Shown here one piece after another: positions 38,246-52,200 of a stretch of DNA of 64,000 nucleotides. The stretch covers positions 58,857,093-58,921,092 of the forward strand of contig OX344763.1 of the NCBI GenBank assembly GCA_947034895.1. Reading direction: 5' to 3'. Numbering within the stretch: position 1 is the stretch's first letter; every line of letters begins with the position of its first letter. The stretch is from Rhytidiadelphus loreus (Eukaryota; Streptophyta; Bryopsida; Hypnales; Hylocomiaceae). A program made the translations under genes and the position numbers. A model generated the notes under the pieces. That model made no database searches, was not told the origin of the DNA, and was given only the letters and a program-made list of their open reading frames with translations.

Positions 38246-40990
38246 CAAAATATTGTAATCTCATGGAATTCATGTACAGAAATCTGGGAAAGAGGTTGTG
38301 CAAGTTGCAAGTGCTCCTAAACTCATGAATTAATCAAAAAAATATATAATTGGTGGTCACGATGAATGACTTTCTAGTACGTGGAAATGAAATATTCGTG
38401 CACGAACCTGGCCCTCTATTTTAAAGTCGACAAAATTGTAATCTCATGAAATTCATGTACAGAAATCTGGGAAAGAGGTTGTGCAAGTTGCAAGTGCTCC
38501 TAAACTCATGAATTAATCAAAAAAATATATAATTGGGAGTCACGATGAATGACTTTCTAGTACGTGGAAATGAAATATTCGTGCACGAACCTTGCCCTCT
38601 ATTTTGAAGTCGACAAAATTGTAATCTCATGGAATTCATGTACAGAAATCTGGGAAAGAGGTTGTGCAAGTTGCAAGTGCTCCTAAACTCATGAATTAAT
38701 CAAAAAAATATATAATTGGGAGTCACGATGAATGACTTTCTAGTACGTGGAAATGAAATATTTGTGCACGAACCTAGCCCTCTATTTTAAAGTCCAAAAT
38801 ATTGTAATCTCATGGAATTCATGTACAGAAATCTGGGAAAGAGGTTGTGCAAGTTGCAAGTGCTCCTAAACTCATGAATTAATCAAAAAAATATATAATT
38901 GGGAGTCACGATGAATGACTTTCTAGTGCGTGGAAATGAAATATTCGTGCACGAACCTAGCCCTCTATTTTAAAGTCCAAAATATTGTAATCTCATGGAA
39001 TTCTTGTACAGAAATCTGGGAAAGAGGTTGTGCAAGTTGCAAGTGCTCCTAAACTCATGAATTAATCAAGAAAATATATAATTGGGAGTCACGATGAATG
39101 ACTTTCTAGTACGTGGAAATGAAATATTCGTGCACGAACCTAGCCCTCTATTTTAAAGTCCAAAATATTGTAATCTCATGGAATTCATGTACAGAAATCT
39201 GGGAAAGAGGTTGTGCAAGTTGCAAGTGCTCCTAAACTCATGAATTATTCAAAAAAATATATAATTGGTGGTCACGATGAATGACTTTCTAGTACGTGAA
39301 AATGCAATATTCGTGCACGAACCTAGTCCTCTATTTTAAAGTCCACAAAATTGTAATCTCATGAAATTAACTGAGTCAAATCTGGGAAAGAAGTTGTGCA
39401 AGTTGCAAGTGCTCCTAAACTCATGAATTAATGAAAAAAATATATAATTGGGAGTCACGATGAATGACTTTCTAGTACGTGGAAATGAAATATTCGTGCA
39501 CGAACATGGCCCTCTATTTTAATGTGGACAAAATTGTAATCTCATGGAATTCATGTACATAAATCTGGGAAAGAGGTTGTGCAAGTTGCAAGTGCTCCTA
39601 AACTCATGAATTAATCAAGAAAATATATAATTGGGAGTCACGATGAATGACTTTCTAGTACGTGGAAATGAAATATTCGTGCACGAACCTTGCCCTGTAT
39701 TTTAAAGTCGACAAAATTGTAATCTCATGGAATTCATGTACAGAAATCTGGGAAAGAGGTTGTGCAAGTTGCAAGTGCTCCTAAACTCATGAATTAATCA
39801 AAAAAATATATAATTGGGAGTCACGATGAATGACTTTCTAGTACGTGGAAATGAAATATTCGTGCACGAACCTAGCCCTCTATTTTAAAGTCCAAAATAT
39901 TGTAATCTCATGGAATTCATGTAAAGAAAACTGGGAAAGAGGTTGTGCAAGTTGCAAGTGCTCCTAAACTCATGAATTAATCAAAAAAATATATAATTGG
40001 GAGTCACGATGAATGACTTTCTAGTACGTGGAAATGAAATATTCGTGCACGAACCTTGCCCTCTATTTTAAAGTCGACAAAATTGTAATCTCATGGAATT
40101 CATGTACAGAAATCGGGGAAAGAGGTTGTGCAAGTTGCAAGTGCTCCTAAACTCATGAATTAATCAAGAAAATATATAATTGGGAGTCACGATGAATGAC
40201 TTTCTAGTACGTGGAAATGAAATATTCGTGCACGAACCTGGCCCTCTATTTTAAAGTCGACAAAATTGTAATCTCATGGAATTCATGTACAGAAATCTGG
40301 GAAAGAGGTTGTGCAAGTTGCAAGTGCTCCTAAACTCATGAATTAATCAAGAAAATATATAATTGGGAGTCACGATGAATGACTTTCTAGTACGTGGAAA
40401 TGAAATATTCGTGCACGAACCTTGCCCTGTATTTTAAAGTCGACAAAATTGTAATCTCATGGAATTCATGTACAGAAATCTGGGAAAGAGGTTGTGCAAG
40501 TTGCAAGTGCTCCTAAACTCATGAATTAATCAAAAAAATATATAATTGGGAGTCACGATGAATGACTTTCTAGTACGTGGAAATGAAATATTCGTGCACG
40601 AACCTAGCCCTCTATTTTAAAGTCCAAAATATTGTAATCTCATGGAATTCATGTACAGAAATCTGGGAAAGAGGTTGTGCAAGTTGCAAGTGCTCCTAAA
40701 CTCATGAATTAATCAAAAAAATATATAATTGGGAGTCACGATGAATGACTTTCTAGTACATGGAAATGAAATATTCGTGCACGAACCTAGCCCTCTATTT
40801 TAAAGTCCAAAATATTGTAATCTCATGGAATTCATGTACAGAAATCTGGGAAAGAGGTTGTGCAAGTTGCAAGTGCTCCTAAACTCATGAATTAATCAAG
40901 AAAATATTTAATTGGGAGTCACGATGAATGACTTTCTAGTACGTGGAAATGAAATATTCGTGCACGAACCTTGCCCTCTATTTTAAATTC

Positions 40991-43003
40991 GACAAAATTG
41001 TAATCTCATGGAATTCATGTACATAAATCTGGGAAAGAAGTTGTGCAAGTTGCAATTGCTCCTAAACTCATGAATTAATCAAGAAAATATATAATTGGGA
41101 GTCACGATGAATGACTTTCTAGTACGTGGAAATGAAATATTCGTGCATGAACCTGGCCCTCTATTTTAAAGTCGACAAAATTGTAATCTCATGGAATTCA
41201 TGTACAGAAATCTGGGAAAGAGGTTGTGCAAGTTGCAAGTGCTCCTAAACTCATGAATTAATCAAAAAAATATATAATTGGGAGTCACGATGAATGACTT
41301 TCTAGTACGTGGAAATGAAATATTCGTGCACGAACCTGGCCCTCTATTTTAAAGTCGACAAAATTGTAATCTCATGAAATTCATGTACAGAAATCTGGGA
41401 AAGAGGTTGTGCAAGTTGCAAGTGCTCCTAAACTCATGAATTAATCAAAAAAATATATAATTGGGAGTCACGATGAATGACTTTCTAGTACGTGGAAATG
41501 CAATATTCGTGCATGAACCTAGCCCTCTATTTTAAAGTCCAAAATATTGTAATCTCATGGAATTCATGTACAGAAATCTGGGAAAGAGGTTGTGCAAGTT
41601 GCAAGTGCTCCTAAACTCATGAATTAATCAAAAAAATATATAATTGGGAGTCACGATGAATGACTTTCTAGTACGTGGAAATGAAATATTCGTGCACGAA
41701 CCTGGCCCTCTATTTTAAAGTCGACAAAATTGTAATCTCATGAAATTCATTGAAAGAAATCTGGGAAAGAGGTTGTGCAAGTTGCAAGTGCTCCTAAACT
41801 CATGAATTAATCAAAAAAATATATAATTGGGAGTCACGATGAATGACTTTCTAGTACGTGGAAATGCAATATTCGTGCATGAACCTAGCCCTCTATTTTA
41901 AAGTCCAAAATATTGTAATCTCATGGAATTCATGTACAGAAATCTGGGAAAGAGGTTGTGCAAGTTGCAAGTGCTCCTAAACTCATGAATTAATCAAAAA
42001 AATATATAATTGGGAGTCACGATGAATGACTTTCTAGTACGTGGAAATGAAATATTCGTGCACGAACCTAGCCCTCTATTTTAAAGTCCAAAATATTGTA
42101 ATCTCATGGAATTCATGTACAGAAATCTGGGAAAGAGGTTGTGCAAGTTGCAAGTGCTCCTAAACTCATGAATTAATCAAAAAAATATATAATTGGGAGT
42201 CACGATGAATGACTTTCTAGTACGTGGAAATGAAATATTCGTGCACGAACCTAGCCCTCTATTTTAAAGTCCAAAATATTGTAATCTCATGGAATTCATG
42301 TACAGAAATCTGGAAAAGAGGTTGTGCAAGTTGCAAGTGCTCCTAAACTCATGAATTAATCGAAAAAATATATAATTGGGACTCACGATGAATGAATTTC
42401 TAGTACGTGGAAATGAAATATTCGTGCACGAACCTAGCCCTCTATTTTAAAGTCCAAAATATTGTAATCTCATGGAATTCATTGAAAGAAATCTGGGAAA
42501 GAGGTTGTGCAAGTTGCAAGTGCTCCTAAACTCATGAATTAATCAAAAAAATATATAATTGGGAGTCACGATGAATGACTTTCTAGTACGTGGAAATGAA
42601 ATATTCGTGCACGAACCTTGCCCTCTATTTTAAAGTCGACAAAATTGTAATCTCATGGAATTCATGTACATAAATCTGGGAAAGAGGTTGTGCAAGTTGC
42701 AAGTGCTCCTAAACTCATGAATTAATCAAGAAAATATATAATTGGGAGTCACGATGAATGACTTTCTAGTACGTGGAAATGAAATATTCGTGCACGAACC
42801 TTGCCCTCTATTTTAAAGTCGACAAAATTGTAATCTCATGGAATTCATGTACAGAAATCTGGGAAAGAGGTTGTGCAAGTTGCAAGTGCTCCTAAACTCA
42901 TGAATTAATCAAGAAAATATATAATTGGGAGTCACGATGAATGACTTTCTAGTACGTGGAAATGAAATATTCGTGCACGAACCTAGCCCTCTATTTTAAA
43001 GTC
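40991..43003 (+). repeat. Block E: transitional monomers 225-235
   Basis: This short mixed stretch lies between the block D and block F patterns. It holds an early TTGCAATTGC monomer (near 41050), two GTGCATGAACC monomers that also have GAAATGCAATATTC (near 41500 and 41870), and a hybrid monomer at 42455 that pairs CATGGAATTC with ATTGAAAG. AATCGAAAAAATAT and AATGAATTTCTAG near 42360-42402 are private changes. I see no gene or foreign sequence. Confidence 0.7.
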
Positions 43004-46000
43004 CAAAATATTGTAATCTCATGGAATTCATGTACAGAAATCTGGGAAAGAGGTTGTGCAAGTTGCAAGTGCTCCTAAACTCATGAATTATTCAAAAAAA
43101 TATATAATTGGTGGTCACGATGAATGACTTTCTAGTACGTGAAAATGCAATATTCGTGCACGAACCTAGCCCTCTATTTTAAAGTCGACAAAATTGTAAT
43201 CTCATGGAATTCATGTACAGAAATCTGGGAAAGAGGTTGTGCAAGTTGCAAGTGCTCCTAAACTCATGAATTAATGAAAAAAATATTTAATTGGGAGTCA
43301 CGATGAATGACTTTCTAGTACGTGAAAATGAAATATTCGTGCACGAACCTAGTCCTCTATTTTAAAGTCCACAAAATTGTAATCTCATGAAATTAATTGA
43401 ATCAAATCTGGGAAAGAAGTTGTGCAAGTTGCAAGTGCTCCTAAACTCATGAATTAATGAAAAAAATATATAATTGGGAGTCACGATGAATGACTTTCTA
43501 GTACGTGGAAATGCAATATTCGTGCACGAACCTAGTCCTCTATTTTAAAGTCCACAAAATTGTAATCTCATGAAATTAATTGAATCAAATCTGGGAAAGA
43601 AGTTGTGCAAGTTGCAAGTGCTCCTAAACTCATGAATTAATCAAGAAAATATATAATTGGGAGTCACGATGAATGACTTTCTAGTACGTGGAAATGAAAT
43701 ATTCGTGCACGAACCTTGCCCTCTATTTTAAAGTCGAAAATATTGTAATCTCATGGAATTCATGTACAGAAATCTGGGAAAGAGGTTGTGCAAGTTGCAA
43801 GTGCTCCTAAACTCATGAATTAATCAAGAAAATATATAATTGGGACTCACGATGAATGACTTTCTAGTACGTGGAAATGAAATATTCGTGCACGAACCTA
43901 GCCCTCTATTTTAAAGTCCAAAATATTGTAATCTCATGGAATTCATGTACAGAAATCTGGGAAAGAGGTTGTGCAAGTTGCAAGTGCTCCTAAACTCATG
44001 AATTAATCAAGAAAATATATAATTGGGAGTCACGATGAATGACTTTCTAGTACGTGGAAATGAAATATTCGTGCACGAACCTTGCCCTCTATTTTAAAGT
44101 CGACAAAATTGTAATCTCATGGAATTCATGTACAGAAATCTGGGAAAGAGGTTGTGCAAGTTGCAAGTGCTCCTAAACTCATGAATTAATCAAGAAAATA
44201 TATAATTGGGAGTCACGATGAATGACTTTCTAGTACGTGGAAATGAAATATTCGTGCACGAACCTAGCCCTCTATTTTAAAGTCCAAAATATTGTAATCT
44301 CATGGAATTCATGTACAGAAATCTGGGAAAGAGGTTGTGCAAGTTGCAAGTGCTCCTAAACTCATGAATTATTCAAAAAAATATATAATTGGTGGTCACG
44401 ATGAATGACTTTCTAGTACGTGAAAATGCAATATTCGTGCACGAACCTAGTCCTCTATTTTAAAGTCGACAAAATTGTAATCTCATGGAATTCATGTACA
44501 GAAATCTGGGAAAGAGGTTGTGCAAGTTGCAAGTGCTCCTAAACTCATGAATTAATGAAAAAAATATTTAATTGGGAGTCACGATGAATGACTTTCTAGT
44601 ACGTGAAAATGCAATATTCGTGCACGAACCTAGTCCTCTATTTTAAAGTCCACAAAATTGTAATCTCATGAAATTAATTGAATCAAATCTGGGAAAGAAG
44701 TTGTGCAAGTTGCAAGTGCTCCTAAACTCATGAATTAATGAAAAAAATATATAATTGGGAGTCACGATGAATGACTTTCTAGTACGTGAAAATGCAATAT
44801 TCGTGCACGAACCTAGTCCTCTATTTTAAAGTCCACAAAATTGTAATCTCATGAAATTAATTGAATCAAATCTGGGAAAGAAGTTGTGCAAGTTGCAAGT
44901 GCTCCTAAACTCATGAATTAATCAAGAAAATATATAATTGGGAGTCACGATGAATGACTTTCTAGTACGTGGAAATGAAATATTCGTGCACGAACCTTGC
45001 CCTCTATTTTAAAGTCGACAAAACTGTAATCTCATGGAATTCATGTACAGAAATCTGGGAAAGAGGTTGTGCAAGTTGCAAGTGCTCCTAAACTCATGAA
45101 TTAATCAAAAAAATATATAATTGGGACTCACGATGAATGACTTTCTAGTACGTGGAAATGAAATATTCGTGCACGAACCTAGCCCTCTATTTTAAAGTCC
45201 AAAATATTGTAATCTCATGGAATTCATGTACAGAAATCTGGGAAAGAGGTTGTGCAAGTTGCAAGTGCTCCTAAACTCATGAATTAATCAAAAAAATATA
45301 TAATTGGGAGTCACGATGAATGACTTTCTAGTACGTGGAAATGAAATATTCGTGCACGAACCTTGCCCTCTATTTTAAAGTCGACAAAATTGTAATCTCA
45401 TGGAATTCATGTACAGAAATCTGGGAAAGAGGTTGTGCAAGTTGCAAGTGCTCCTAAACTCATGAATTAATCAAGAAAATATATAATTGGGAGTCACGAT
45501 GAATGACTTTCTAGTACGTGGAAATGAAATATTCGTGCACGAACCTGGCCCTCTATTTTAAAGTCGACAAAATTGTAATCTCATGAAATTCATTGAAAGA
45601 AATCTGGGAAAGAGGTTGTGCAAGTTGCAAGTGCTCCTAAACTCATGAATTAATCAAAAAAATATATAATTGGGAGTCACGATGAATGACTTTCTAGTAC
45701 GTGGAAATGAAATATTCGTGCACGAACCTTGCCCTCTATTTTAAAGTCGACAAAATTGTAATCTCATGGAATTCATGTACAGAAATCTGGGAAAGAAGTT
45801 GTGCAAGTTGCAATTGCTCCTAAACTCATGAATAAATCAAAAAAATATATAATTGGGAGTCATGATGAATGACTTTCTAGTACGTGGAAATGAAATATTT
45901 GTGCACGAACCTGGCCCTCTATTTTAAAGTCCACAAAACTATAATCTCATGGAATTCATGTTTAGAAATTTGGGAAAGACGTTGTGCAAGTTGCAAGTGT

Positions 46001-46297
46001 TCCTAAACTCATGAATTAATCAAGAAAATATATAATTGGGAGTCACGATGAATGACTTTCTAGTACGTGGAAATGAAATATTCGTGCACGAACCTGGCCC
46101 TCTATTTTAAAGTCCACAAAATTGTAATCTCATGAAATTCATGTACAGAAATCTGGGAAAGAGGTTGTGCAAGTTGCAAGTGCTCCTAAACTTATGAATT
46201 AATCAAAAAAATATATAATTGGGAGTCACGATGAATGACTTTCTAGTACGTGGAAATGCAAAATTCGTGCACGAACCTAGCCCTCTATTTTAAAGTC
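42821..46297 (+). repeat. 19-monomer segment duplicated at 48311-51787
   Basis: Monomers 235-253 and 265-283 carry the same order of variants at a constant shift of 5490 bp (30 monomers). Both include the AATAAATC monomer (AATAAATC at 45831 and 51321) and the CTTATGAATT monomer. I noted a handful of differences, such as GCAAAATTC at 46258 against GCAATATTC, CGAAAATATTG near 43736, CACGAAACTA near 49383, and AATCGTAATC near 51062. Monomers 254 and 284 no longer match. Confidence 0.82.
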
Positions 46298-49200
46298 CAA
46301 AATATTGTAATCTCATGGAATTCATGTACAGAAATCTGGGAAAGAGGTTGTGCAAGTTGCAAGTGCTCCTAAACTCATGAATTAATGAAAAAAATATTTA
46401 ATTGGGAGTCACGATGAATGACTTTCTAGTACGTGAAAATGCAATATTCGTGCACGAACCTAGTCCTCTATTTTAAAGTCCACAAAATTGTAATCTCATG
46501 AAATTAATTGAATCAAATCTGGGAAAGAAGTTGTGCAAGTTGCAAGTGCTCCTAAACTCATGAATTAATGAAAAAAATATATAATTGGGAGTCACGATGA
46601 ATGACTTTCTAGTACGTGAAAATGCAATATTCGTGCACGAACCTAGTCCTCTATTTTAAAGTCCACAAAATTGTAATCTCATGAAATTAATTGAATCAAA
46701 TCTGGGAAAGAAGTTGTGCAAGTTGCAAGTGCTCCTAAACTCATGAATTAATGAAAAAAATATATAATTGGGAGTCACGATGAATGACTTTCTAGTACGT
46801 GAAAATGCAATATTCGTGCACGAACCTAGTCCTCTATTTTAAAGTCCACAAAATTGTAATCTCATGTAATTAATTGAATCAAATCTGGGAAAGAAGTTGT
46901 GCAAGTTGCAAGTGCTCCTAAACTCATGAATTAATCAAGAAAATATATAATTGGGAGTCACGATGAATGACTTTCTAGTACGTGGAAATGAAATATTCGT
47001 GCACGAACCTTGCCCTCTATTTTAAAGTCGACAAAATTGTAATCTCATGGAATTCATGTACATAAATCTGGGAAAGAGGTTGTGCAAGTTGCAAGTGCTC
47101 CTAAACTCATGAATTAATCAAGAAAATATATAATTGGGAGTCACGATGAATGACTTTCTAGTACGTGGAAATGAAATATTCGTGCACGAACCTTGCCCTC
47201 TATTTTAAAGTCGACAAAATTGTAATCTCATGGAATTCATGTACAGAAATCTGGGAAAGAGGTTGTGCAAGTTGCAAGTGCTCCTAAACTCATGAATTAA
47301 TCAAGAAAATATATAATTGGGACTCACGATGAATGACTTTCTAGTACGTGGAAATGAAATATTCGTGCACGAACCTAGCCCTCTATTTTAAAGTCCAAAA
47401 TATTGTAATCTCATGGAATTCATGTACAGAAATCTGGGAAAGAGGTTGTGCAAGTTGCAAGTGCTCCTAAACTCATGAATTATTCAAAAAAATATATAAT
47501 TGGTGGTCACGATGAATGACTTTCTAGTACGTGAAAATGCAATATTCGTGCACGAACCTAGTCCTCTATTTTAAAGTCGACAAAATTGTAATCTCATGGA
47601 ATTCATGTACAGAAATCTGGGAAAGAGGTTGTGCAAGTTGCAAGTGCTCCTAAACTCATGAATTAATGAAAAAAATATTTAATTGGGAGTCACGATGAAT
47701 GACTTTCTAGTACGTGAAAATGCAATATTCGTGCACGAACCTAGTCCTCTATTTTAAAGTCCACAAAATTGTAATCTCATGAAATTAATTGAATCAAATC
47801 TGGGAAAGACGTTGTGCAAGTTGCAAGTGCTCCTAAACTCATGAATTAATGAAAAAAATATATAATTGGGAGTCACGATGAATGACTTTCTAGTACGTGA
47901 AAATGCAATATTCGTGCACGAACCTAGTCCTCTATTTTAAAGTCCACAAAATTGTAATCTCATGAAATTAATTGAATCAAATCTGGGAAAGAAGTTGTGC
48001 AAGTTGCAAGTGCTCCTAAACTCATGAATTAATCAAGAAAATATATAATTGGGAGTCACGATGAATGACTTTCTAGTACGTGGAAATGAAATATTCGTGC
48101 ACGAACCTTGCCCTCTATTTTAAAGTCGACAAAACTGTAATCTCATGGAATTCATGTACAGAAATCTGGGAAAGAGGTTGTGCAAGTTGCAAGTGCTCCT
48201 AAACTCATGAATTAATCAAGAAAATATATAATTGGGACTCACGATGAATGACTTTCTAGTACGTGGAAATGAAATATTCGTGCACGAACCTTGCCCTCTA
48301 TTTTAAAGTCGACAAAATTGTAATCTCATGGAATTCATGTACATAAATCTGGGAAAGAGGTTGTGCAAGTTGCAAGTGCTCCTAAACTCATGAATTAATC
48401 AAGAAAATATATAATTGGGAGTCACGATGAATGACTTTCTAGTACGTGGAAATGAAATATTCGTGCACGAACCTAGCCCTCTATTTTAAAGTCCAAAATA
48501 TTGTAATCTCATGGAATTCATGTACAGAAATCTGGGAAAGAGGTTGTGCAAGTTGCAAGTGCTCCTAAACTCATGAATTATTCAAAAAAATATATAATTG
48601 GTGGTCACGATGAATGACTTTCTAGTACGTGAAAATGCAATATTCGTGCACGAACCTAGTCCTCTATTTTAAAGTCGACAAAATTGTAATCTCATGGAAT
48701 TCATGTACAGAAATCTGGGAAAGAGGTTGTGCAAGTTGCAAGTGCTCCTAAACTCATGAATTAATGAAAAAAATATTTAATTGGGAGTCACGATGAATGA
48801 CTTTCTAGTACGTGAAAATGCAATATTCGTGCACGAACCTAGTCCTCTATTTTAAAGTCCACAAAATTGTAATCTCATGAAATTAATTGAATCAAATCTG
48901 GGAAAGAAGTTGTGCAAGTTGCAAGTGCTCCTAAACTCATGAATTAATGAAAAAAATATATAATTGGGAGTCACGATGAATGACTTTCTAGTACGTGAAA
49001 ATGCAATATTCGTGCACGAACCTAGTCCTCTATTTTAAAGTCCACAAAATTGTAATCTCATGAAATTAATTGAATCAAATCTGGGAAAGAAGTTGTGCAA
49101 GTTGCAAGTGCTCCTAAACTCATGAATTAATCAAGAAAATATATAATTGGGAGTCACGATGAATGACTTTCTAGTACGTGGAAATGAAATATTCGTGCAC

Positions 49201-52200
49201 GAACCTTGCCCTCTATTTTAAAGTCGACAAAATTGTAATCTCATGGAATTCATGTACAGAAATCTGGGAAAGAGGTTGTGCAAGTTGCAAGTGCTCCTAA
49301 ACTCATGAATTAATCAAGAAAATATATAATTGGGACTCACGATGAATGACTTTCTAGTACGTGGAAATGAAATATTCGTGCACGAAACTAGCCCTCTATT
49401 TTAAAGTCCAAAATATTGTAATCTCATGGAATTCATGTACAGAAATCTGGGAAAGAGGTTGTGCAAGTTGCAAGTGCTCCTAAACTCATGAATTAATCAA
49501 GAAAATATATAATTGGGAGTCACGATGAATGACTTTCTAGTACGTGGAAATGAAATATTCGTGCACGAACCTTGCCCTCTATTTTAAAGTCGACAAAATT
49601 GTAATCTCATGGAATTCATGTACAGAAATCTGGGAAAGAGGTTGTGCAAGTTGCAAGTGCTCCTAAACTCATGAATTAATCAAGAAAATATATAATTGGG
49701 AGTCACGATGAATGACTTTCTAGTACGTGGAAATGAAATATTCGTGCACGAACCTAGCCCTCTATTTTAAAGTCCAAAATATTGTAATCTCATGGAATTC
49801 ATGTACAGAAATCTGGGAAAGAGGTTGTGCAAGTTGCAAGTGCTCCTAAACTCATGAATTATTCAAAAAAATATATAATTGGTGGTCACGATGAATGACT
49901 TTCTAGTACGTGAAAATGCAATATTCGTGCACGAACCTAGTCCTCTATTTTAAAGTCGACAAAATTGTAATCTCATGGAATTCATGTACAGAAATCTGGG
50001 AAAGAGGTTGTGCAAGTTGCAAGTGCTCCTAAACTCATGAATTAATGAAAAAAATATTTAATTGGGAGTCACGATGAATGACTTTCTAGTACGTGAAAAT
50101 GCAATATTCGTGCACGAACCTAGTCCTCTATTTTAAAGTCCACAAAATTGTAATCTTATGAAATTAATTGAATCAAATCTGGGAAAGAAGTTGTGCAAGT
50201 TGCAAGTGCTCCTAAACTCATGAATTAATGAAAAAAATATATAATTGGGAGTCACGATGAATGACTTTCTAGTACGTGAAAATGCAATATTCGTGCACGA
50301 ACCTAGTCCTCTATTTTAAAGTCCACAAAATTGTAATCTCATGAAATTAATTGAATCAAATCTGGGAAAGAAGTTGTGCAAGTTGCAAGTGCTCCTAAAC
50401 TCATGAATTAATCAAGAAAATATATAATTGGGAGTCACGATGAATGACTTTCTAGTACGTGGAAATGAAATATTCGTGCACGAACCTTGCCCTCTATTTT
50501 AAAGTCGACAAAACTGTAATCTCATGGAATTCATGTACAGAAATCTGGGAAAGAGGTTGTGCAAGTTGCAAGTGCTCCTAAACTCATGAATTAATCAAAA
50601 AAATATATAATTGGGACTCACGATGAATGACTTTCTAGTACGTGGAAATGAAATATTCGTGCACGAACCTAGCCCTCTATTTTAAAGTCCAAAATATTGT
50701 AATCTCATGGAATTCATGTACAGAAATCTGGGAAAGAGGTTGTGCAAGTTGCAAGTGCTCCTAAACTCATGAATTAATCAAAAAAATATATAATTGGGAG
50801 TCACGATGAATGACTTTCTAGTACGTGGAAATGAAATATTCGTGCACGAACCTTGCCCTCTATTTTAAAGTCGACAAAATTGTAATCTCATGGAATTCAT
50901 GTACAGAAATCTGGGAAAGAGGTTGTGCAAGTTGCAAGTGCTCCTAAACTCATGAATTAATCAAGAAAATATATAATTGGGAGTCACGATGAATGACTTT
51001 CTAGTACGTGGAAATGAAATATTCGTGCACGAACCTGGCCCTCTATTTTAAAGTCGACAAAATCGTAATCTCATGAAATTCATTGAAAGAAATCTGGGAA
51101 AGAGGTTGTGCAAGTTGCAAGTGCTCCTAAACTCATGAATTAATCAAAAAAATATATAATTGGGAGTCACGATGAATGACTTTCTAGTACGTGGAAATGA
51201 AATATTCGTGCACGAACCTTGCCCTCTATTTTAAAGTCGACAAAATTGTAATCTCATGGAATTCATGTACAGAAATCTGGGAAAGAAGTTGTGCAAGTTG
51301 CAATTGCTCCTAAACTCATGAATAAATCAAAAAAATATATAATTGGGAGTCATGATGAATGACTTTCTAGTACGTGGAAATGAAATATTTGTGCACGAAC
51401 CTGGCCCTCTATTTTAAAGTCCACAAAACTATAATCTCATGGAATTCATGTTTAGAAATTTGGGAAAGACGTTGTGCAAGTTGCAAGTGTTCCTAAACTC
51501 ATGAATTAATCAAGAAAATATATAATTGGGAGTCACGATGAATGACTTTCTAGTACGTGGAAATGAAATATTCGTGCACGAACCTGGCCCTCTATTTTAA
51601 AGTCCACAAAATTGTAATCTCATGAAATTCATGTACAGAAATCTGGGAAAGAGGTTGTGCAAGTTGCAAGTGCTCCTAAACTTATGAATTAATCAAAAAA
51701 ATATATAATTGGGAGTCACGATGAATGACTTTCTAGTACGTGGAAATGCAATATTCGTGCACGAACCTAGCCCTCTATTTTAAAGTCCAAAATATTGTAA
51801 TCTCATGGAATTCATGTACAGAAATCTGGGAAAGAGGTTGTGCAAGTTGCAAGTGCTCCTAAACTCATGAATTAATCAAAAAAATATATAATTGGGAGTC
51901 ACGATGAATGACTTTCTAGTACGTGGAAATGAAATATTCGTGCACGAACCTTGCCCTCTATTTTAAAGTCGACATAATTGTAATCTCATGGAATTCATGT
52001 ACATAAATCTCGGAAAGAGGTTGTGCAAGTTGCAAGTGCTCCTAAACTCATGAATTAATCAAGAAAATATATAATTGGGAGTCACGATGAATGACTTTCT
52101 AGTACGTGGAAATGAAATATTCGTGCACGAACCTTGCCCTCTATTTTAAAGTCGACAAAATTGTAATCTCATGGAATTCATGTACAGAAATCTGGGAAAG

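Larger units (their letters stand above)
27448..40990 (+). repeat. Block D: HOR with 9-, 10- and 11-monomer spacing (monomers 151-224)
   Basis: The anchor is a GGTGGTCACG monomer ending GGCCCTC and followed, in all but the last case, by a CATTGAAAG monomer. Anchors start at 27448, 29095, 31109, 32756, 34586, 36599 and 38246, so the spacing is 9, 11, 9, 10, 11 and 9 monomers. The first 9+11 and the next 9+10 form a nearly 20-monomer super-unit. Other members are AGTGCGTGG, GAATTCTTGTAC, ATTATTC/GGTGG, AATTGAGTCA with AATGAAAA and CGTAGAAATG, and a monomer opening TGTGGACAAAATTG. After 38246 the pattern runs once more and decays. At the last anchor, CATTGAAAG is replaced by CATGTACAG. Confidence 0.82.
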
